DNA of 64,000 nt from Sanguibacter gelidistatuariae (lineage in GTDB: Bacteria > Actinomycetota > Actinomycetes > Actinomycetales > Cellulomonadaceae): NCBI RefSeq assembly GCF_900096585.1, contig NZ_FMYH01000007.1, positions 62,001 through 126,000 on the forward strand. Direction: 5' to 3'. A program made the position numbers and the translations under genes. How positions within the stretch are numbered: position 1 is the first letter of the stretch; every line of letters starts with the position of its first letter. Positions 26,163-35,723 of the stretch are shown piece by piece. A model generated the notes under the pieces. The model ran no database searches, was not told the origin of the DNA, and was given only the letters and a program-made list of their open reading frames with translations.

Positions 26163-29100
26163 ATGGACCGCACCACCCCTCCCGCGGCGCACAGCCCGGG
26201 AACTACTCGCGCGGGGTCTTCCCGCGCCGAGGCGTCTGCGCAGCTGCGCCGTAGCCTCATGCGCACGGTCGCGGGCGTCGCCGCCTTCTCGACCGCGCTG
26301 ACCGGCTTTGCCGTCATTCCGGCCCACGCCGCCGACCCGACCACCCCCGCACCCACCGTGCGGATCTTCGACTTCGGCACCGCCACCAGCCCTGTCGCCG
26401 CCGGCGCCGACGGGGTGCACGAGACCCTCACCTACACCGCGGACCGCGGCTTCGGCGTCGTCCCCGACTCCGGCGTGGCCCTCGCATCGCGCGACCGCGG
26501 GGCCACTCAGAGTGACGCCGATCGCGACTTCGTCATCGGCACCGCCTGGTCGTTCCTCGTCGACGTGCCCAACGGCACCTACGACGTGACCGTGACCTCG
26601 GGTGACACCCTGACCGGCACGAGCACGACCAAGACCAACGTCTCCCTCGAAGGAGTCGCCGCGGGTACCCTGCAGGCTCGCCAGGCCGTCGTCAGCGAGA
26701 CCTGGCGCGCGGTCGTGGCCGACGGTCAGCTCTCGGTGCACTTCACCGGGACCGGAGTCGGCGCGTACGTGAACTCCGTGACGCTCGCCCCGGTGCCCAC
26801 CGATCCGGGCACCGACCCGACGACGGATCCCACGACGGACCCGCCCACCGACCCGACGACCCCTCCGGACCCGGCCGACCCGCTCGATCCGGCCCTCAAG
26901 GCACCCGCCTGGGTCCGGATGGCTCAGGTCACCGCGGACGCGGTCACCGTGCGCTGGGACCAGGTGGCCGGCGCGACCGGCTACGTGCTCAGTCGCTCCG
27001 ACGCCCCGGACGGGACGTTCACCGAGGTCGGACGCACCGGGGAGAGGATCTTCACGCTCGTCGACGACGCCGCGGACACGGCAGCGGTGAGCTTCTACCG
27101 GGTCGACGCGATCACCGCCACGGGCCGCTCCCCGCACTCCGCGGTCACCGCGAGCCCGCTCGCGGACGCCGCGGCCCTGCCCGATGGCGGGGTGGCGCGG
27201 TACGACTTCGGCTCCGGCGCCGTCGCCCCGGGGTACACCGCCCTCGACGCGGCCTCGGCCTACACCGCCGAGACCCGGGTCGGCTTCGTCGAGCCGGGCA
27301 AGGTCACAGCGACCGACCGCGGGGCCGGCGCGAGCGACCCGCTGCGCACGGACTTCGTGACGATCGGTGACACCGAACTTGTGGTCGACCTGCCCAACGG
27401 CGACTACACCGTCTCCCTCACGGCGGGCGACTCCGCGGGTGCGACGACCATCGCCGTGACCGCCGAGGCGATGGCCAAGGTCCAGTCCACCTCCAAGGCC
27501 GCCGGGGAATACCTCGAGATGTCCTTCGACGTAGCCCTTGTGGACGGCCAGCTCAACCTCGAGATCGACGGCGCCGCCGCCAACCTCAACGCCCTGACCA
27601 TCACCAAGAAGGCCGACCGCACGGCCGCGGCCACGCCGACGGCCTACATCACCGGTGACTCCACGGTCCAGAGCTACACCTCCGAGTACATGCCGCAGGC
27701 CGGCTGGGGCCAGATGATCGACCGGTTCTTCTCCGACGGGGTCGCCTTCAAGAACCACGCGATCGGTGGCCGCTCGAGCAAGAACTTCATCTCCCAGGGC
27801 CGCCTTGACGAGGTGCTGCGGGAGATCAAACCGGGCGACTACCTGTTTGTCCAGTTCGGCCACAACGACAACTCCTACGGGGTCGACGACCGCTACGCGG
27901 GCCCGGCCGACTACGAGAACTACCTGCGGACCTTTGTCGACGGCGCCGTCCAGCGCGGGGCCACCCCGATCATCGTCACGCCCGTCTCCCGCCGCAGCGT
28001 CGACGCCACCGGAAAGTTCACGGTCTCCTTCCCGGAGTACGTGGACGCCGCGAGCGACCTTGCCGCGGAGCAGGGCGTGCCGCTCGTCGACCTGTCCCGG
28101 GCCAGCCGTGAGTACCTCGACACCCTCGGCTTCGAGGCCGCGAAGTCGGTGTTCCTGCACGTGCCGGCGGGTGTCTACGCCGGTCGACCGAGCGGGACCG
28201 CGGACGACACCCACTTCCAGGAGTACGGCGCCATCCAGATGGCCCGCCTCATCGCCGGGGAGATCAAGGGCCTGGACATCGCCCTCGCCGGCCTCGTCGA
28301 AGAGGTCGACCTGCCCGACACCGTCCCGGCCGCCCCCGCCTCGGTGGTCGCGGGAGACGTGTCCAACGCGGGCGCGCTGATCAAGTGGACGGCGCCCGAG
28401 GGCGCGGACATCTACAAGGTGTTCCGCAAGGACGCTGCCGCAGGTGACGAGTCCTACACGCTCGTCGGCACCTCCACGATCGCCCAGCTCGCCGTCGGTG
28501 GCCTCGCCGAGGGCGCGTCCTACGACTTCCGGGTCGTGGCGGTCAACGGCCGCGGAGACTCCACGCCGTCGCTGCCGGTGCGGGTCACCACGTCCAACGC
28601 GCTCTACAAGTTCGACATGCAGCTCGCCGGCAACCCCGTGATGCCCGGCTACACCGAGGTGAACCAGAACTCCAAGTACACCGCAGCGATCGGCTACGGC
28701 TTCCTCGACGCCACCGGACTGACCGGACGCGACCGCGGGGTGGGCTTCACGCCGCCGCCGAACGCGCTGCAGCGCGACTTCCTGCTGCCCAGCCCCACCC
28801 AGGTGTTCGCCCTCGACGTGCCCAACGGCACGTACGCGGTCAAGACTTACAACGGTGACTGGATCGGCTCGAGCCGCACCAACATCACCCTCGAGGGCAA
28901 GGACTACGGGGCCTCCAACGCCGGGACCGCCGCGGTCTCGGAGAAGATGAGCTCCCCGGTCCTGGTCACTGACGGCCAGCTCAACCTGTCGATCTCCGGA
29001 ACGGGCGCACGCCTCAACGGGGTCGAGGTCACCCCGCTGCTGCTGGCCCCCGGCCAGCTCGCCCTCGACGACCTGACGATCTCCGGCACGGATGTCGCCG

Positions 29101-32036
29101 TCGCGCTGTCCTGGCAGGGTGTCGACGCCGCCACCTCCTACCGGGTGTACCGCAAGGCCGCCACGGCCGCGGCGGCCGTGCTCGTCGCCGAGCAGGACGG
29201 GACCTCCCTCGTGGACGGTGGGGCCGCCGTCGGGCAGGCCTACACGTACACCGTGACCGCGGTGGACGTCACGGGCATGGAGTCCGTCGCGTCCAACCCG
29301 CTCCAGGTGACCACGGTCGACCCGGACACCACGGTCCTCGCGGCGCCCACCGGCCTGACCCTGGGTGCGGTCGGCAAGAACGACGTCACCTTCACCTGGG
29401 AGCCCGCCGACGGCGCGCTGTTCTACTCCGTCTACCGGGCGACGACCGCGGGCGGGGAGGCCACCTACGTGGGCACCTCACCGGCGGCGACGTACACCGA
29501 CGCGACCGTCCTGACGACGGTTCCGTACTTCTACGAGGTCACCGCCGTCAACGCCGGTGGTGAATCGGCCCGCTCCGCGCAGCTGGAGTCCACCGCGGAC
29601 ACCGTGCTCGTGCGGCAGATGGAGTACCTCGACCGCGCACCGGTCGCCGTGTCCATCGACGCCGGGGTGTACCTCGGCTGGCGGATGCTCGGCCTGGACC
29701 CCGAGGGCATCGCCTTCGACGTCTTCCGGGACGGCACCAAGATCACCACGACACCGGTCACCGCCTCGACCAACTACGTCGATCCGACCGGCACCGCGGA
29801 CTCGGTCTACACCGTGCGACCGATCGTCGCCGGGGCGCAGTCCGCCGCGACGGCAGAGTTCGGCGTCTGGTCGGGCGGATCGCTCGACATCCCGCTCGAC
29901 AAGCCGGCCGACGCCTACACCAAGGACGGACAGCCCTACAGCTACTACGCGGGCGACACGTCCGTGGCCGACCTCGACGGCGACGGGCAGTACGAGTACG
30001 TCGTCATGTGGTCCCCGAACAACAGCAAGGACAACTCCCAGGCCGGCTACACCGGCACCGTCTACATCGACGCCTACACCCTCGAGGGCACGAAGCTCTG
30101 GCGTATCAACATGGGCCAGAACATCCGCGCCGGCGCCCACTACACGCAGATGATGGTCTACGACTTCAACTCCGACGGCACGGCAGAGGTCATCCTCAAG
30201 ACCGCCGACGGAACCGTCGACGGCGCGGGCACCGTGATCGGCGACGCGAGCGCCGACTACCGCAACTCCGGTGGCTACGTGCTCACCGGACCAGAGTTCC
30301 TCACCGTCTTCGACGGGCTCACCGGTGCGGCGATCGACACGATCGCCTACACCCCGCCCCGCGGCGACGTCGCGGCCTGGGGCGACGCCTACGGCAACCG
30401 GGTGGACCGATTCCTCGCCGGCGTGGCCTACCTCGACGGGGAGCACCCGAGCGCGATCTTCAGCCGCGGGTACTACACCCGGGCCGTGATCGCCGCCTAC
30501 GACTTCGACGGGACCTCGCTCACCCAGCGCTGGGTCTTCGACTCCGACGTCGAGGGCGACCAGTACCGCGGGCAGGGCAACCACAACCTGTCCGTGGCTG
30601 ACGTCGACGGTGACCAGAAGGACGAGATCGCCTTCGGCTCGATGACGATCGACGACAACGGGAAGGCCCTCTACACGACCGGCCTGGGGCACGGCGACGC
30701 CGCGCACCTGTCCGACCTCGACCCCTCCCGCCCTGGCCTCGAGGTGTTCGCGGTCCACGAAGAGGCACCGAGCTCCAAGGGCATCGGCGCGACCATGCGC
30801 GACGCCGCGACGGGCGAGATCCTGTGGTCCATGCCCGGAACCAAGGACGTGGGCCGTGGCGCCTCGGGAGACATCGACCCCCGGTACGCCGGGGCCGAGT
30901 CCTGGGCCGTGACCACGGACGGGGCCTGGAACAGCAGGTCCGGTCAGATGCGGGCCGTCGACGGCACGCTGATCACCGACACGATCCCGGCCGCGAACTT
31001 CCTCACCTGGTGGGACGGCGACCTCCTGCGGGAGATCACCGACCACGACTTCGACGACGTGACTCGCGTCGGGGTGCCGACCGTCTCCAAGTGGGACTGG
31101 AACACCGGCACGTCGGTCCGCCTGGAGACCCTCACCGGGACCCGGACGAACAACGACACGAAGGGGAACCCGGCGATCCAGGCGGACCTCTTCGGAGACT
31201 GGCGCGAGGAGCTCGTCTACCGCACCGACGACTCGACCGCGCTGCGGATCTTCACCACGACGGACGTCACCGAGCACAAGCTGCGCACCCTCATGCACGA
31301 CCCGGTCTACCGCCTGGGCGTCGCGTGGCAGAACGTCGCCTACAACCAGCCCCCGCACACGAGCTTCTTCCTCGGTGAGGGCATGACGACGCCGGCGGCC
31401 CCGTCCATCAGCTACGTCAACGCACCCGTCACGCCGCCCACCGGACCCGTTCCGGCCCGGGGCACGCTGAGCAACGACAACGGCTGGGACACGGGCCTGC
31501 TCGACGGCGACTACACGGTCACCATGAACATGTGGTGGGGCCAGAACGCCACGAGCTTCACGCTCTTCGAGAACGGCCGCGCCGTGAAGACCGTGCCGCT
31601 CACCGACGCAACCCCGGCGGCTCAGAAGGCATCGGTGGCGATCACCGGAAAGCCGAACGGCACGTATGTGTACACGTGCGAGCTGAGCAACGCCGGTGGC
31701 ACGGTCGGCGGACCGCAGGGCTCTTGCGGCGAGCACACCGTCGTCGTGCGGGACGCGAGCCCGGCGACCGGGACGCTCTCCCATGACAACTGGGACGGCG
31801 ACGGCAGCTACACGGTCTTGATGAACATGTGGTGGGGGTCGAACGCGGCGACGTACCGCCTGTACGAGAACGGCGCCCTGCTCGACACCCAGTCGCTCGC
31901 GACGTCGACCCCGGCCGCGCAGCACGCCGCGACGGCCGTAGCAGGGCGGGCACCGGGGGCGTATGAGTACCGGGCCGAGCTCGAGAACGCCGCGGGCATC
32001 ACCCAGACCCGGACCCTCACGGTGACGGTCCGGTAG
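26163..32036 (+). CDS. Secreted bifunctional rhamnogalacturonan acetylesterase (CE12) - rhamnogalacturonan lyase (PL11)
   Basis: A 1957-residue exported enzyme for pectin rhamnogalacturonan I. The ATG at 26163 (ribosome site gcaggagatc) starts a long signal peptide ending near AHAAD. In order: a malectin-like domain (about 66-210), Thr/Pro/Asp linker, Fn3 (246-335), a second malectin-like domain (344-485), an SGNH acetylesterase (493-710; Ser500 in GDSTVQ, QFGHNDN, Asp681 and His684), Fn3, a third malectin-like domain (about 815-955), two Fn3 domains, a PL11 lyase (1153-about 1740; DLDGDGQYEYVVMWSP, NIRAGAHYTQMMVYDFN), and two Ig-like repeats with MNMWWG (about 1765-1957). No cell-wall anchor is seen. 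Joining deacetylation and cleavage in one chain would suit acetylated substrate. Confidence 0.9.
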   Translation: MDRTTPPAAHSPGTTRAGSSRAEASAQLRRSLMRTVAGVAAFSTALTGFAVIPAHAADPTTPAPTVRIFDFGTATSPVAAGADGVHETLTYTADRGFGVVPDSGVALASRDRGATQSDADRDFVIGTAWSFLVDVPNGTYDVTVTSGDTLTGTSTTKTNVSLEGVAAGTLQARQAVVSETWRAVVADGQLSVHFTGTGVGAYVNSVTLAPVPTDPGTDPTTDPTTDPPTDPTTPPDPADPLDPALKAPAWVRMAQVTADAVTVRWDQVAGATGYVLSRSDAPDGTFTEVGRTGERIFTLVDDAADTAAVSFYRVDAITATGRSPHSAVTASPLADAAALPDGGVARYDFGSGAVAPGYTALDAASAYTAETRVGFVEPGKVTATDRGAGASDPLRTDFVTIGDTELVVDLPNGDYTVSLTAGDSAGATTIAVTAEAMAKVQSTSKAAGEYLEMSFDVALVDGQLNLEIDGAAANLNALTITKKADRTAAATPTAYITGDSTVQSYTSEYMPQAGWGQMIDRFFSDGVAFKNHAIGGRSSKNFISQGRLDEVLREIKPGDYLFVQFGHNDNSYGVDDRYAGPADYENYLRTFVDGAVQRGATPIIVTPVSRRSVDATGKFTVSFPEYVDAASDLAAEQGVPLVDLSRASREYLDTLGFEAAKSVFLHVPAGVYAGRPSGTADDTHFQEYGAIQMARLIAGEIKGLDIALAGLVEEVDLPDTVPAAPASVVAGDVSNAGALIKWTAPEGADIYKVFRKDAAAGDESYTLVGTSTIAQLAVGGLAEGASYDFRVVAVNGRGDSTPSLPVRVTTSNALYKFDMQLAGNPVMPGYTEVNQNSKYTAAIGYGFLDATGLTGRDRGVGFTPPPNALQRDFLLPSPTQVFALDVPNGTYAVKTYNGDWIGSSRTNITLEGKDYGASNAGTAAVSEKMSSPVLVTDGQLNLSISGTGARLNGVEVTPLLLAPGQLALDDLTISGTDVAVALSWQGVDAATSYRVYRKAATAAAAVLVAEQDGTSLVDGGAAVGQAYTYTVTAVDVTGMESVASNPLQVTTVDPDTTVLAAPTGLTLGAVGKNDVTFTWEPADGALFYSVYRATTAGGEATYVGTSPAATYTDATVLTTVPYFYEVTAVNAGGESARSAQLESTADTVLVRQMEYLDRAPVAVSIDAGVYLGWRMLGLDPEGIAFDVFRDGTKITTTPVTASTNYVDPTGTADSVYTVRPIVAGAQSAATAEFGVWSGGSLDIPLDKPADAYTKDGQPYSYYAGDTSVADLDGDGQYEYVVMWSPNNSKDNSQAGYTGTVYIDAYTLEGTKLWRINMGQNIRAGAHYTQMMVYDFNSDGTAEVILKTADGTVDGAGTVIGDASADYRNSGGYVLTGPEFLTVFDGLTGAAIDTIAYTPPRGDVAAWGDAYGNRVDRFLAGVAYLDGEHPSAIFSRGYYTRAVIAAYDFDGTSLTQRWVFDSDVEGDQYRGQGNHNLSVADVDGDQKDEIAFGSMTIDDNGKALYTTGLGHGDAAHLSDLDPSRPGLEVFAVHEEAPSSKGIGATMRDAATGEILWSMPGTKDVGRGASGDIDPRYAGAESWAVTTDGAWNSRSGQMRAVDGTLITDTIPAANFLTWWDGDLLREITDHDFDDVTRVGVPTVSKWDWNTGTSVRLETLTGTRTNNDTKGNPAIQADLFGDWREELVYRTDDSTALRIFTTTDVTEHKLRTLMHDPVYRLGVAWQNVAYNQPPHTSFFLGEGMTTPAAPSISYVNAPVTPPTGPVPARGTLSNDNGWDTGLLDGDYTVTMNMWWGQNATSFTLFENGRAVKTVPLTDATPAAQKASVAITGKPNGTYVYTCELSNAGGTVGGPQGSCGEHTVVVRDASPATGTLSHDNWDGDGSYTVLMNMWWGSNAATYRLYENGALLDTQSLATSTPAAQHAATAVAGRAPGAYEYRAELENAAGITQTRTLTVTVR

Positions 32037-32110
32037 CCGGCCCGTCGCGCTGCGACGCACGGCAGGAACTCGTGGGGCTCATCGGCGGCAGCAGCCGTCG
32101 GTGGGCCCCA

Positions 32111-32176
32111 CGGGCGTGCCCGATGCGCCCAGGACGGGCCGCGCGGGCGTGCCCGATGCGCCCAGGCCGGGCCGCG
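32111..32176. repeat. Two tandem copies of a 33-bp unit
   Basis: Period 33, starting cgggcgtgcccgatgcgccc at 32111 and again at 32144, with one mismatch (a/c). It lies in the 221-bp gap before the aldo/keto reductase. No function is evident. Confidence 0.8.
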
Positions 32177-32257
32177 CGGCGTCGGCCGTGGGTGCACACC
32201 CGTGATGAAGCCGTGGCCCGACGTGCACACAGGCCCATGACCTGCCACTGTGAGCAG

Positions 32258-33244
32258 ATGAGCGTCAATCTGAGCCCCCTCGGACTGGGAGCCTCGCAGC
32301 TGGGCAACCTGTTCCGCACGACGACGGACGTCGAGGCCGCCGGCACCGTCGAGGCTGCCTGGGCCGGTGGGATCCGCTACTTCGACACCGCCCCCCACTA
32401 CGGTCTGGGCCTGTCCGAACGGCGCCTGGGCGCCCACCTCGCGCAGTACCCGCGAGACGACTACGTCGTCTCGACCAAGGTCGGCCGGCTGCTCGTGCCC
32501 TCCCCGGAGACGGCCGGAGAGCAGGACACCGACTTTGTCGTCCCGGCGAGCCTGCGCAGGGTCTGGGACTTCAGCCGAGACGGCGTCCGGCGCAGCCTCG
32601 AGGACTCCCTCGAGCGCCTCGGGCTGGATCACGTCGACGTCGTGTACCTGCACGACCCTGACGACCACTGGGACGATGCGTCCCGCCAGGCGATCCCCGC
32701 CCTCGTGGAGCTGCGGGACGAGGGCGTCGTCCGCGCGATCGGCGTGGGCATGAACCAGACGCCGATGCTCACCCGCTTCGTCCGTGAGACCGACATCGAC
32801 CTGGTCATGTGTGCCGGGCGCTACACGCTGCTGGAGCAGGGCGCGCTCGCGGACCTGCTGCCCGCTGCGCTCGAGCGGTCGGTCGGCGTGGTCATCGCGG
32901 GGGTGTTCAACTCCGGGCTGCTGGCCCGCCCGCGACCGGCCGCGGGTGCCCGCTACAACTACGAGGCCGCGCCGGCCGACCTGCTGGTCAAGACGAACCA
33001 GATCGCCGATATCTGCGAACGGCACGGCGTCACGCTGCCCGACGTTGCGCTGGCCTTCGTCCGGGCGCACCCGGCGGTCACGTCGACCGTCGTGGGGGCC
33101 CGCGGCGTGGGCCAGGTCGAGTCCTTCCTGACGCATTCCCACACGGCCGTGCCGGTCGAGGTGTGGGAGGAGCTGCGCAGCGAGTGGCTGATCGACCCGA
33201 TGGCTCCGGTCCCGCACACGATGCTGCCCGACATCCAGCTCTGA
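32258..33244 (+). CDS. Aldo/keto reductase, probable aldose (L-fucose/D-threo-aldose type) dehydrogenase
   Basis: A 328-residue cytoplasmic NAD(P)-dependent oxidoreductase with a TIM-barrel. The catalytic set is visible as FDTAPHYGLGLSERRLG (Asp, Tyr), STKVGRLL (Lys) and YLHDPDDHW (His). The last motif and the early LGLGASQLGNLF are typical of the L-fucose / D-threo-aldose 1-dehydrogenase branch. Start is uncertain: the ATG at 32258 matches the domain, and an in-frame ATG at 32237 is possible. It follows the pectinolytic enzyme and might oxidise released rhamnose, fucose or arabinose (inferred). Confidence 0.85.
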   Translation: MSVNLSPLGLGASQLGNLFRTTTDVEAAGTVEAAWAGGIRYFDTAPHYGLGLSERRLGAHLAQYPRDDYVVSTKVGRLLVPSPETAGEQDTDFVVPASLRRVWDFSRDGVRRSLEDSLERLGLDHVDVVYLHDPDDHWDDASRQAIPALVELRDEGVVRAIGVGMNQTPMLTRFVRETDIDLVMCAGRYTLLEQGALADLLPAALERSVGVVIAGVFNSGLLARPRPAAGARYNYEAAPADLLVKTNQIADICERHGVTLPDVALAFVRAHPAVTSTVVGARGVGQVESFLTHSHTAVPVEVWEELRSEWLIDPMAPVPHTMLPDIQL

Positions 33245-33245
33245 C

Positions 33246-33267
33246 CGGGGCGCCCTCCCGGGCGCCG
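33246..33267. terminator. Hairpin after the aldo/keto reductase
   Basis: ggcgcc (33249-33254) and ggcgcc (33261-33266) can pair around ctcccg, immediately after the stop codon. A short GC stem without a U-run; terminator role is tentative. Confidence 0.4.
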
Positions 33268-33401
33268 GCGCAGGCCATATGCCGCGCTCCGGCAGAAAGG
33301 TCGTTCTGGTCCTCCTGTGACGTCGACCACCTGCCGTCGTGTTGCTCCGTCGCACCTGGGGTCAGGCGAGAGACTGGTACGGCCCGCGACCAAGGAGCGC
33401 C

Positions 33402-34787
33402 ATGGCCTACCCCCAGCCGTCCACCGGGAACATCCTCACGGTGGGCGTCGACGAGCTGTTCTTCTCCACGACCGACCGCCGCGGGGTCATCCAGAGCGCC
33501 AACTCCGTGTTCTTGCGGATGTCGCAGTTCGCGCGCGAAGAGATCGTTGGCGCCGCGCACAACATCGTGCGCCACCCGGACATGCCCGGCGGGGTGTTCC
33601 GCATCATGTGGGACCGCCTGCGCGCAGGCCTCCCGATGGCCGTCTACGTCATGAACCGCTCGCGCACAGGCGACACGTACTGGGTGTTCTCCACGGTCGT
33701 CCCGATCGGCGACGGGTACCTGTCGGTGCGCAGCGCCCCGTGCGCCGGCGGGCTGTGGCACGCGGTCGCCACGCTGTACGACGACGTCCGCGAGCTCGAG
33801 CGTCAGGTCCAGTCGGGCGGGGCGAACCGGGCCGCGGCCGCCGAGGCGGGGGCCCAGGCCCTCGGCGCGGGGCTCGCCCGCCTCGGGTTCCCGACCTTCG
33901 ACTCCTTCGTCCGGTACGTCGTTCCCGCGGAGGCCGCCGCGCGCGCGGCCCTGACCGCCGACGCCGCGCCCCGCCCCCCGCTCGCGGGGGACCTCGCCGC
34001 GATGGTCGACGGCGCCGACGCCATCACCCACGAGCTCGCCGCGCTGCTCACCCGGCTCGACGTCTTCAGCTCTCTCGCCTCCGCGCTGGGCGACGCCGCG
34101 ACCCAGGCGCGCGCCACGATCGCGAGCCTGCGCGAGGTCACCGCGGTCGCGGCCGGCGCGTCGGCGACGGTGGCCGACTCGGCCCCTGTGCTCGGGCGCG
34201 CGGCCGCCGGCATGTCCACGGTCGCCGACGAGGCGGCCGCCTCGATCGAGCTCATGGCCACCGAGCTCGCCCGGGTCAGACGCGGGCTCCTGGAACTCCG
34301 GTTCCGGATCGGGCTGACCCGGCTGCACAACGACATGGCGACGGTCTTTGCCCTCGAGGTTGCCGCGGGTGACGCACGGGGGGCCGACCTTGCCGACCTG
34401 CCCGTGCTGTCCCGGGCGCTCGCGGAGGAGGTTGCCTTCCTCGAGACCACCCTGACCGGAGTCAACGCCGCGTTGCGCACGGTGAGTGCGCGGATCGAGG
34501 AGGCGGCGACGTCGCTCCAGGTCTTCCAGCGTGACATGGCCAGGTGGCGGTTGCTTGTCCCGCGCTACGGCGCGACGCAGGTGCTTGGTCCTTTCATCGG
34601 GACGATCGACTCTCAGCTCGACGTCGGCCATGCCCGGATGGCGGGCCTGCGTCGCCTCGCCGCGCAGTGCGTGGCACAGGCGCATCCCTTCGATCCCGGG
34701 CCCACCCACGCGGCGATTCATCGGATCACCCTGGCCGGGGAGCGGCTCGTGGCGATGGAGGAACCGGCACGGTCCTGGGGATTCTGA
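33402..34787 (+). CDS. Soluble PAS-domain protein, chemoreceptor-like with degenerate signalling helix
   Basis: A 461-residue protein without a signal peptide or membrane helix. The N-terminal PAS domain (about residues 10-125) has the Aer-type pattern EEIVGAAHNIVRHPDMP, YVMNRSRTGDTYWVFSTVVPIGDGY. The remainder is a long Ala-rich coiled coil (about 130-440). The usual chemoreceptor hairpin tip is not recognisable; RIGLTRLHNDMATVFALEV occupies a comparable position. Start ATG 33402 follows aaggagcgcc. No chemotaxis genes are nearby. It may sense redox or ligand and signal through dimer contacts, but its partner is unknown. Confidence 0.75.
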   Translation: MAYPQPSTGNILTVGVDELFFSTTDRRGVIQSANSVFLRMSQFAREEIVGAAHNIVRHPDMPGGVFRIMWDRLRAGLPMAVYVMNRSRTGDTYWVFSTVVPIGDGYLSVRSAPCAGGLWHAVATLYDDVRELERQVQSGGANRAAAAEAGAQALGAGLARLGFPTFDSFVRYVVPAEAAARAALTADAAPRPPLAGDLAAMVDGADAITHELAALLTRLDVFSSLASALGDAATQARATIASLREVTAVAAGASATVADSAPVLGRAAAGMSTVADEAAASIELMATELARVRRGLLELRFRIGLTRLHNDMATVFALEVAAGDARGADLADLPVLSRALAEEVAFLETTLTGVNAALRTVSARIEEAATSLQVFQRDMARWRLLVPRYGATQVLGPFIGTIDSQLDVGHARMAGLRRLAAQCVAQAHPFDPGPTHAAIHRITLAGERLVAMEEPARSWGF

Positions 34788-34814
34788 CCGCTCACCGACA
34801 TCGCGCGGAGCCGG

Positions 34815-34880
34815 CCGCTGAGCGTACGAAATTGCGCGTGTCGCGGCGGCGGGTCGCGTACATAGTCGTGCACTCAGCGG
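34815..34880. repeat. Dispersed palindromic element, copy B
   Basis: Arms ccgctgagcgtacga (34815-34829) and tcgtgcactcagcgg (34866-34880) pair at 13 of 15 positions around a loop with attgcgcgtgtcgcg. Most of the sequence matches copy A at 22151-22211. It lies between the convergent PAS and GntR genes, where it could serve as a two-way terminator. Confidence 0.75.
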
Positions 34881-34892
34881 GGTTCTGAAGAG

Positions 34893-35594
34893 TCAGGGGG
34901 CGGGGAGGTCGGGGTGCGTGCTGACGAAGTCTTCGACCTCGAGGAGGTGGTTGGCCATGCGCAACCGGGCCCGCTCGGGGTCACCGGCGACCAGGGCGGC
35001 CAGGATCGTCTCGTGCTCGCTGTGGGTGCGGTGCTCGACGCCTTCTTGGGTGAGCCCACGCCACAGCCGCGCCCGGACCGTACGGCTGGCCAGGGTCTCG
35101 ATGAGCGCCCCCAGGACGGGATTCCCCGAGCTCGTCGCGATCACCCGGTGGAAGGCGATGTCCGTCTCGAGCAGGAGGTCGTGGTCGATCTCGTCGGCGG
35201 CGAGCAGCCGAGCGGCCTCGTCGAGCGCGCCGCGCGCCCGGGCGAGCATCGTGGCGTCCATCCTGAGCGCGGCAAGCCCGGCGGCCTCGGTCTCCAGGAC
35301 CCGGCGGACCCCGTGGAAGGACGATGCGTCGTCGTCGCCCTGGAGGTCGACGACGAAGGAGAGCGGCGCGAGCAGCAAGCCCGGGTCGAGGCTCGTGATG
35401 TAGGTGCCGTCGCCCTGGCGGCTGTCGACGATCCCGAGGGTCGCGAGCGCCCGCAACCCCTCACGCAGCGACCCGCGAGAGACGCCCAGGTCGATTGCAA
35501 GGTCCTTCTCGATGGGCAGCCGATCCCCAGGGGAGAGGCGGCCGTCCAAGAGCATCGACTTGATTCCGTCGACGACCTGATCTGTACGTGACAT
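34893..35594 (-). CDS. GntR-family regulator, FadR (FCD) subfamily
   Basis: A 233-residue transcription factor with an N-terminal winged helix (DRLPIEKDLAIDLGVSRGSLREGLRAL, about residues 23-50) and an all-helical FCD ligand domain (about 85-225) with the metal/ligand residues in LETDIAFHRVIATSSGNPVL and HSEHETILAAL. FCD regulators often bind sugar acids or other carboxylates. It lies 129 bp downstream of an MFS gene on the same strand. The target is not evident; the uronate or arabinose genes are possibilities. Confidence 0.87.
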   Translation of the reverse strand: MSRTDQVVDGIKSMLLDGRLSPGDRLPIEKDLAIDLGVSRGSLREGLRALATLGIVDSRQGDGTYITSLDPGLLLAPLSFVVDLQGDDDASSFHGVRRVLETEAAGLAALRMDATMLARARGALDEAARLLAADEIDHDLLLETDIAFHRVIATSSGNPVLGALIETLASRTVRARLWRGLTQEGVEHRTHSEHETILAALVAGDPERARLRMANHLLEVEDFVSTHPDLPAP

Positions 35595-35616
35595 AGGTGA
35601 GAGTATGTCGCAGAAC

Positions 35617-35643
35617 CCTCCGGCTCCTCCGGCTCCTCCGGCT
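35617..35643. repeat. Three tandem copies of the 9-bp unit cctccggct
   Basis: Exact head-to-tail copies at 35617, 35626 and 35635, just upstream of the GntR start. Possibly a slipped-strand array; it could alter promoter spacing, but no role is shown. Confidence 0.75.
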
Positions 35644-35723
35644 CCGAGCGGGTGCTTTCTGCGTGTCTGCCAAGCTTCACCCGCCCGTTCTTCGACGCCG
35701 GACGCGGGCGGCCTGGTCTCCGA

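Noticed and set aside
26043-28214. A 723-codon open frame on the minus strand
   Set aside because: Opposite the CE12 part of the pectinolytic gene; low-complexity product without a ribosome site.
29478-32060. An 860-codon open frame on the minus strand
   Set aside because: Opposite the PL11 lyase region; no recognisable domain and skewed Arg/Val/Gly composition.
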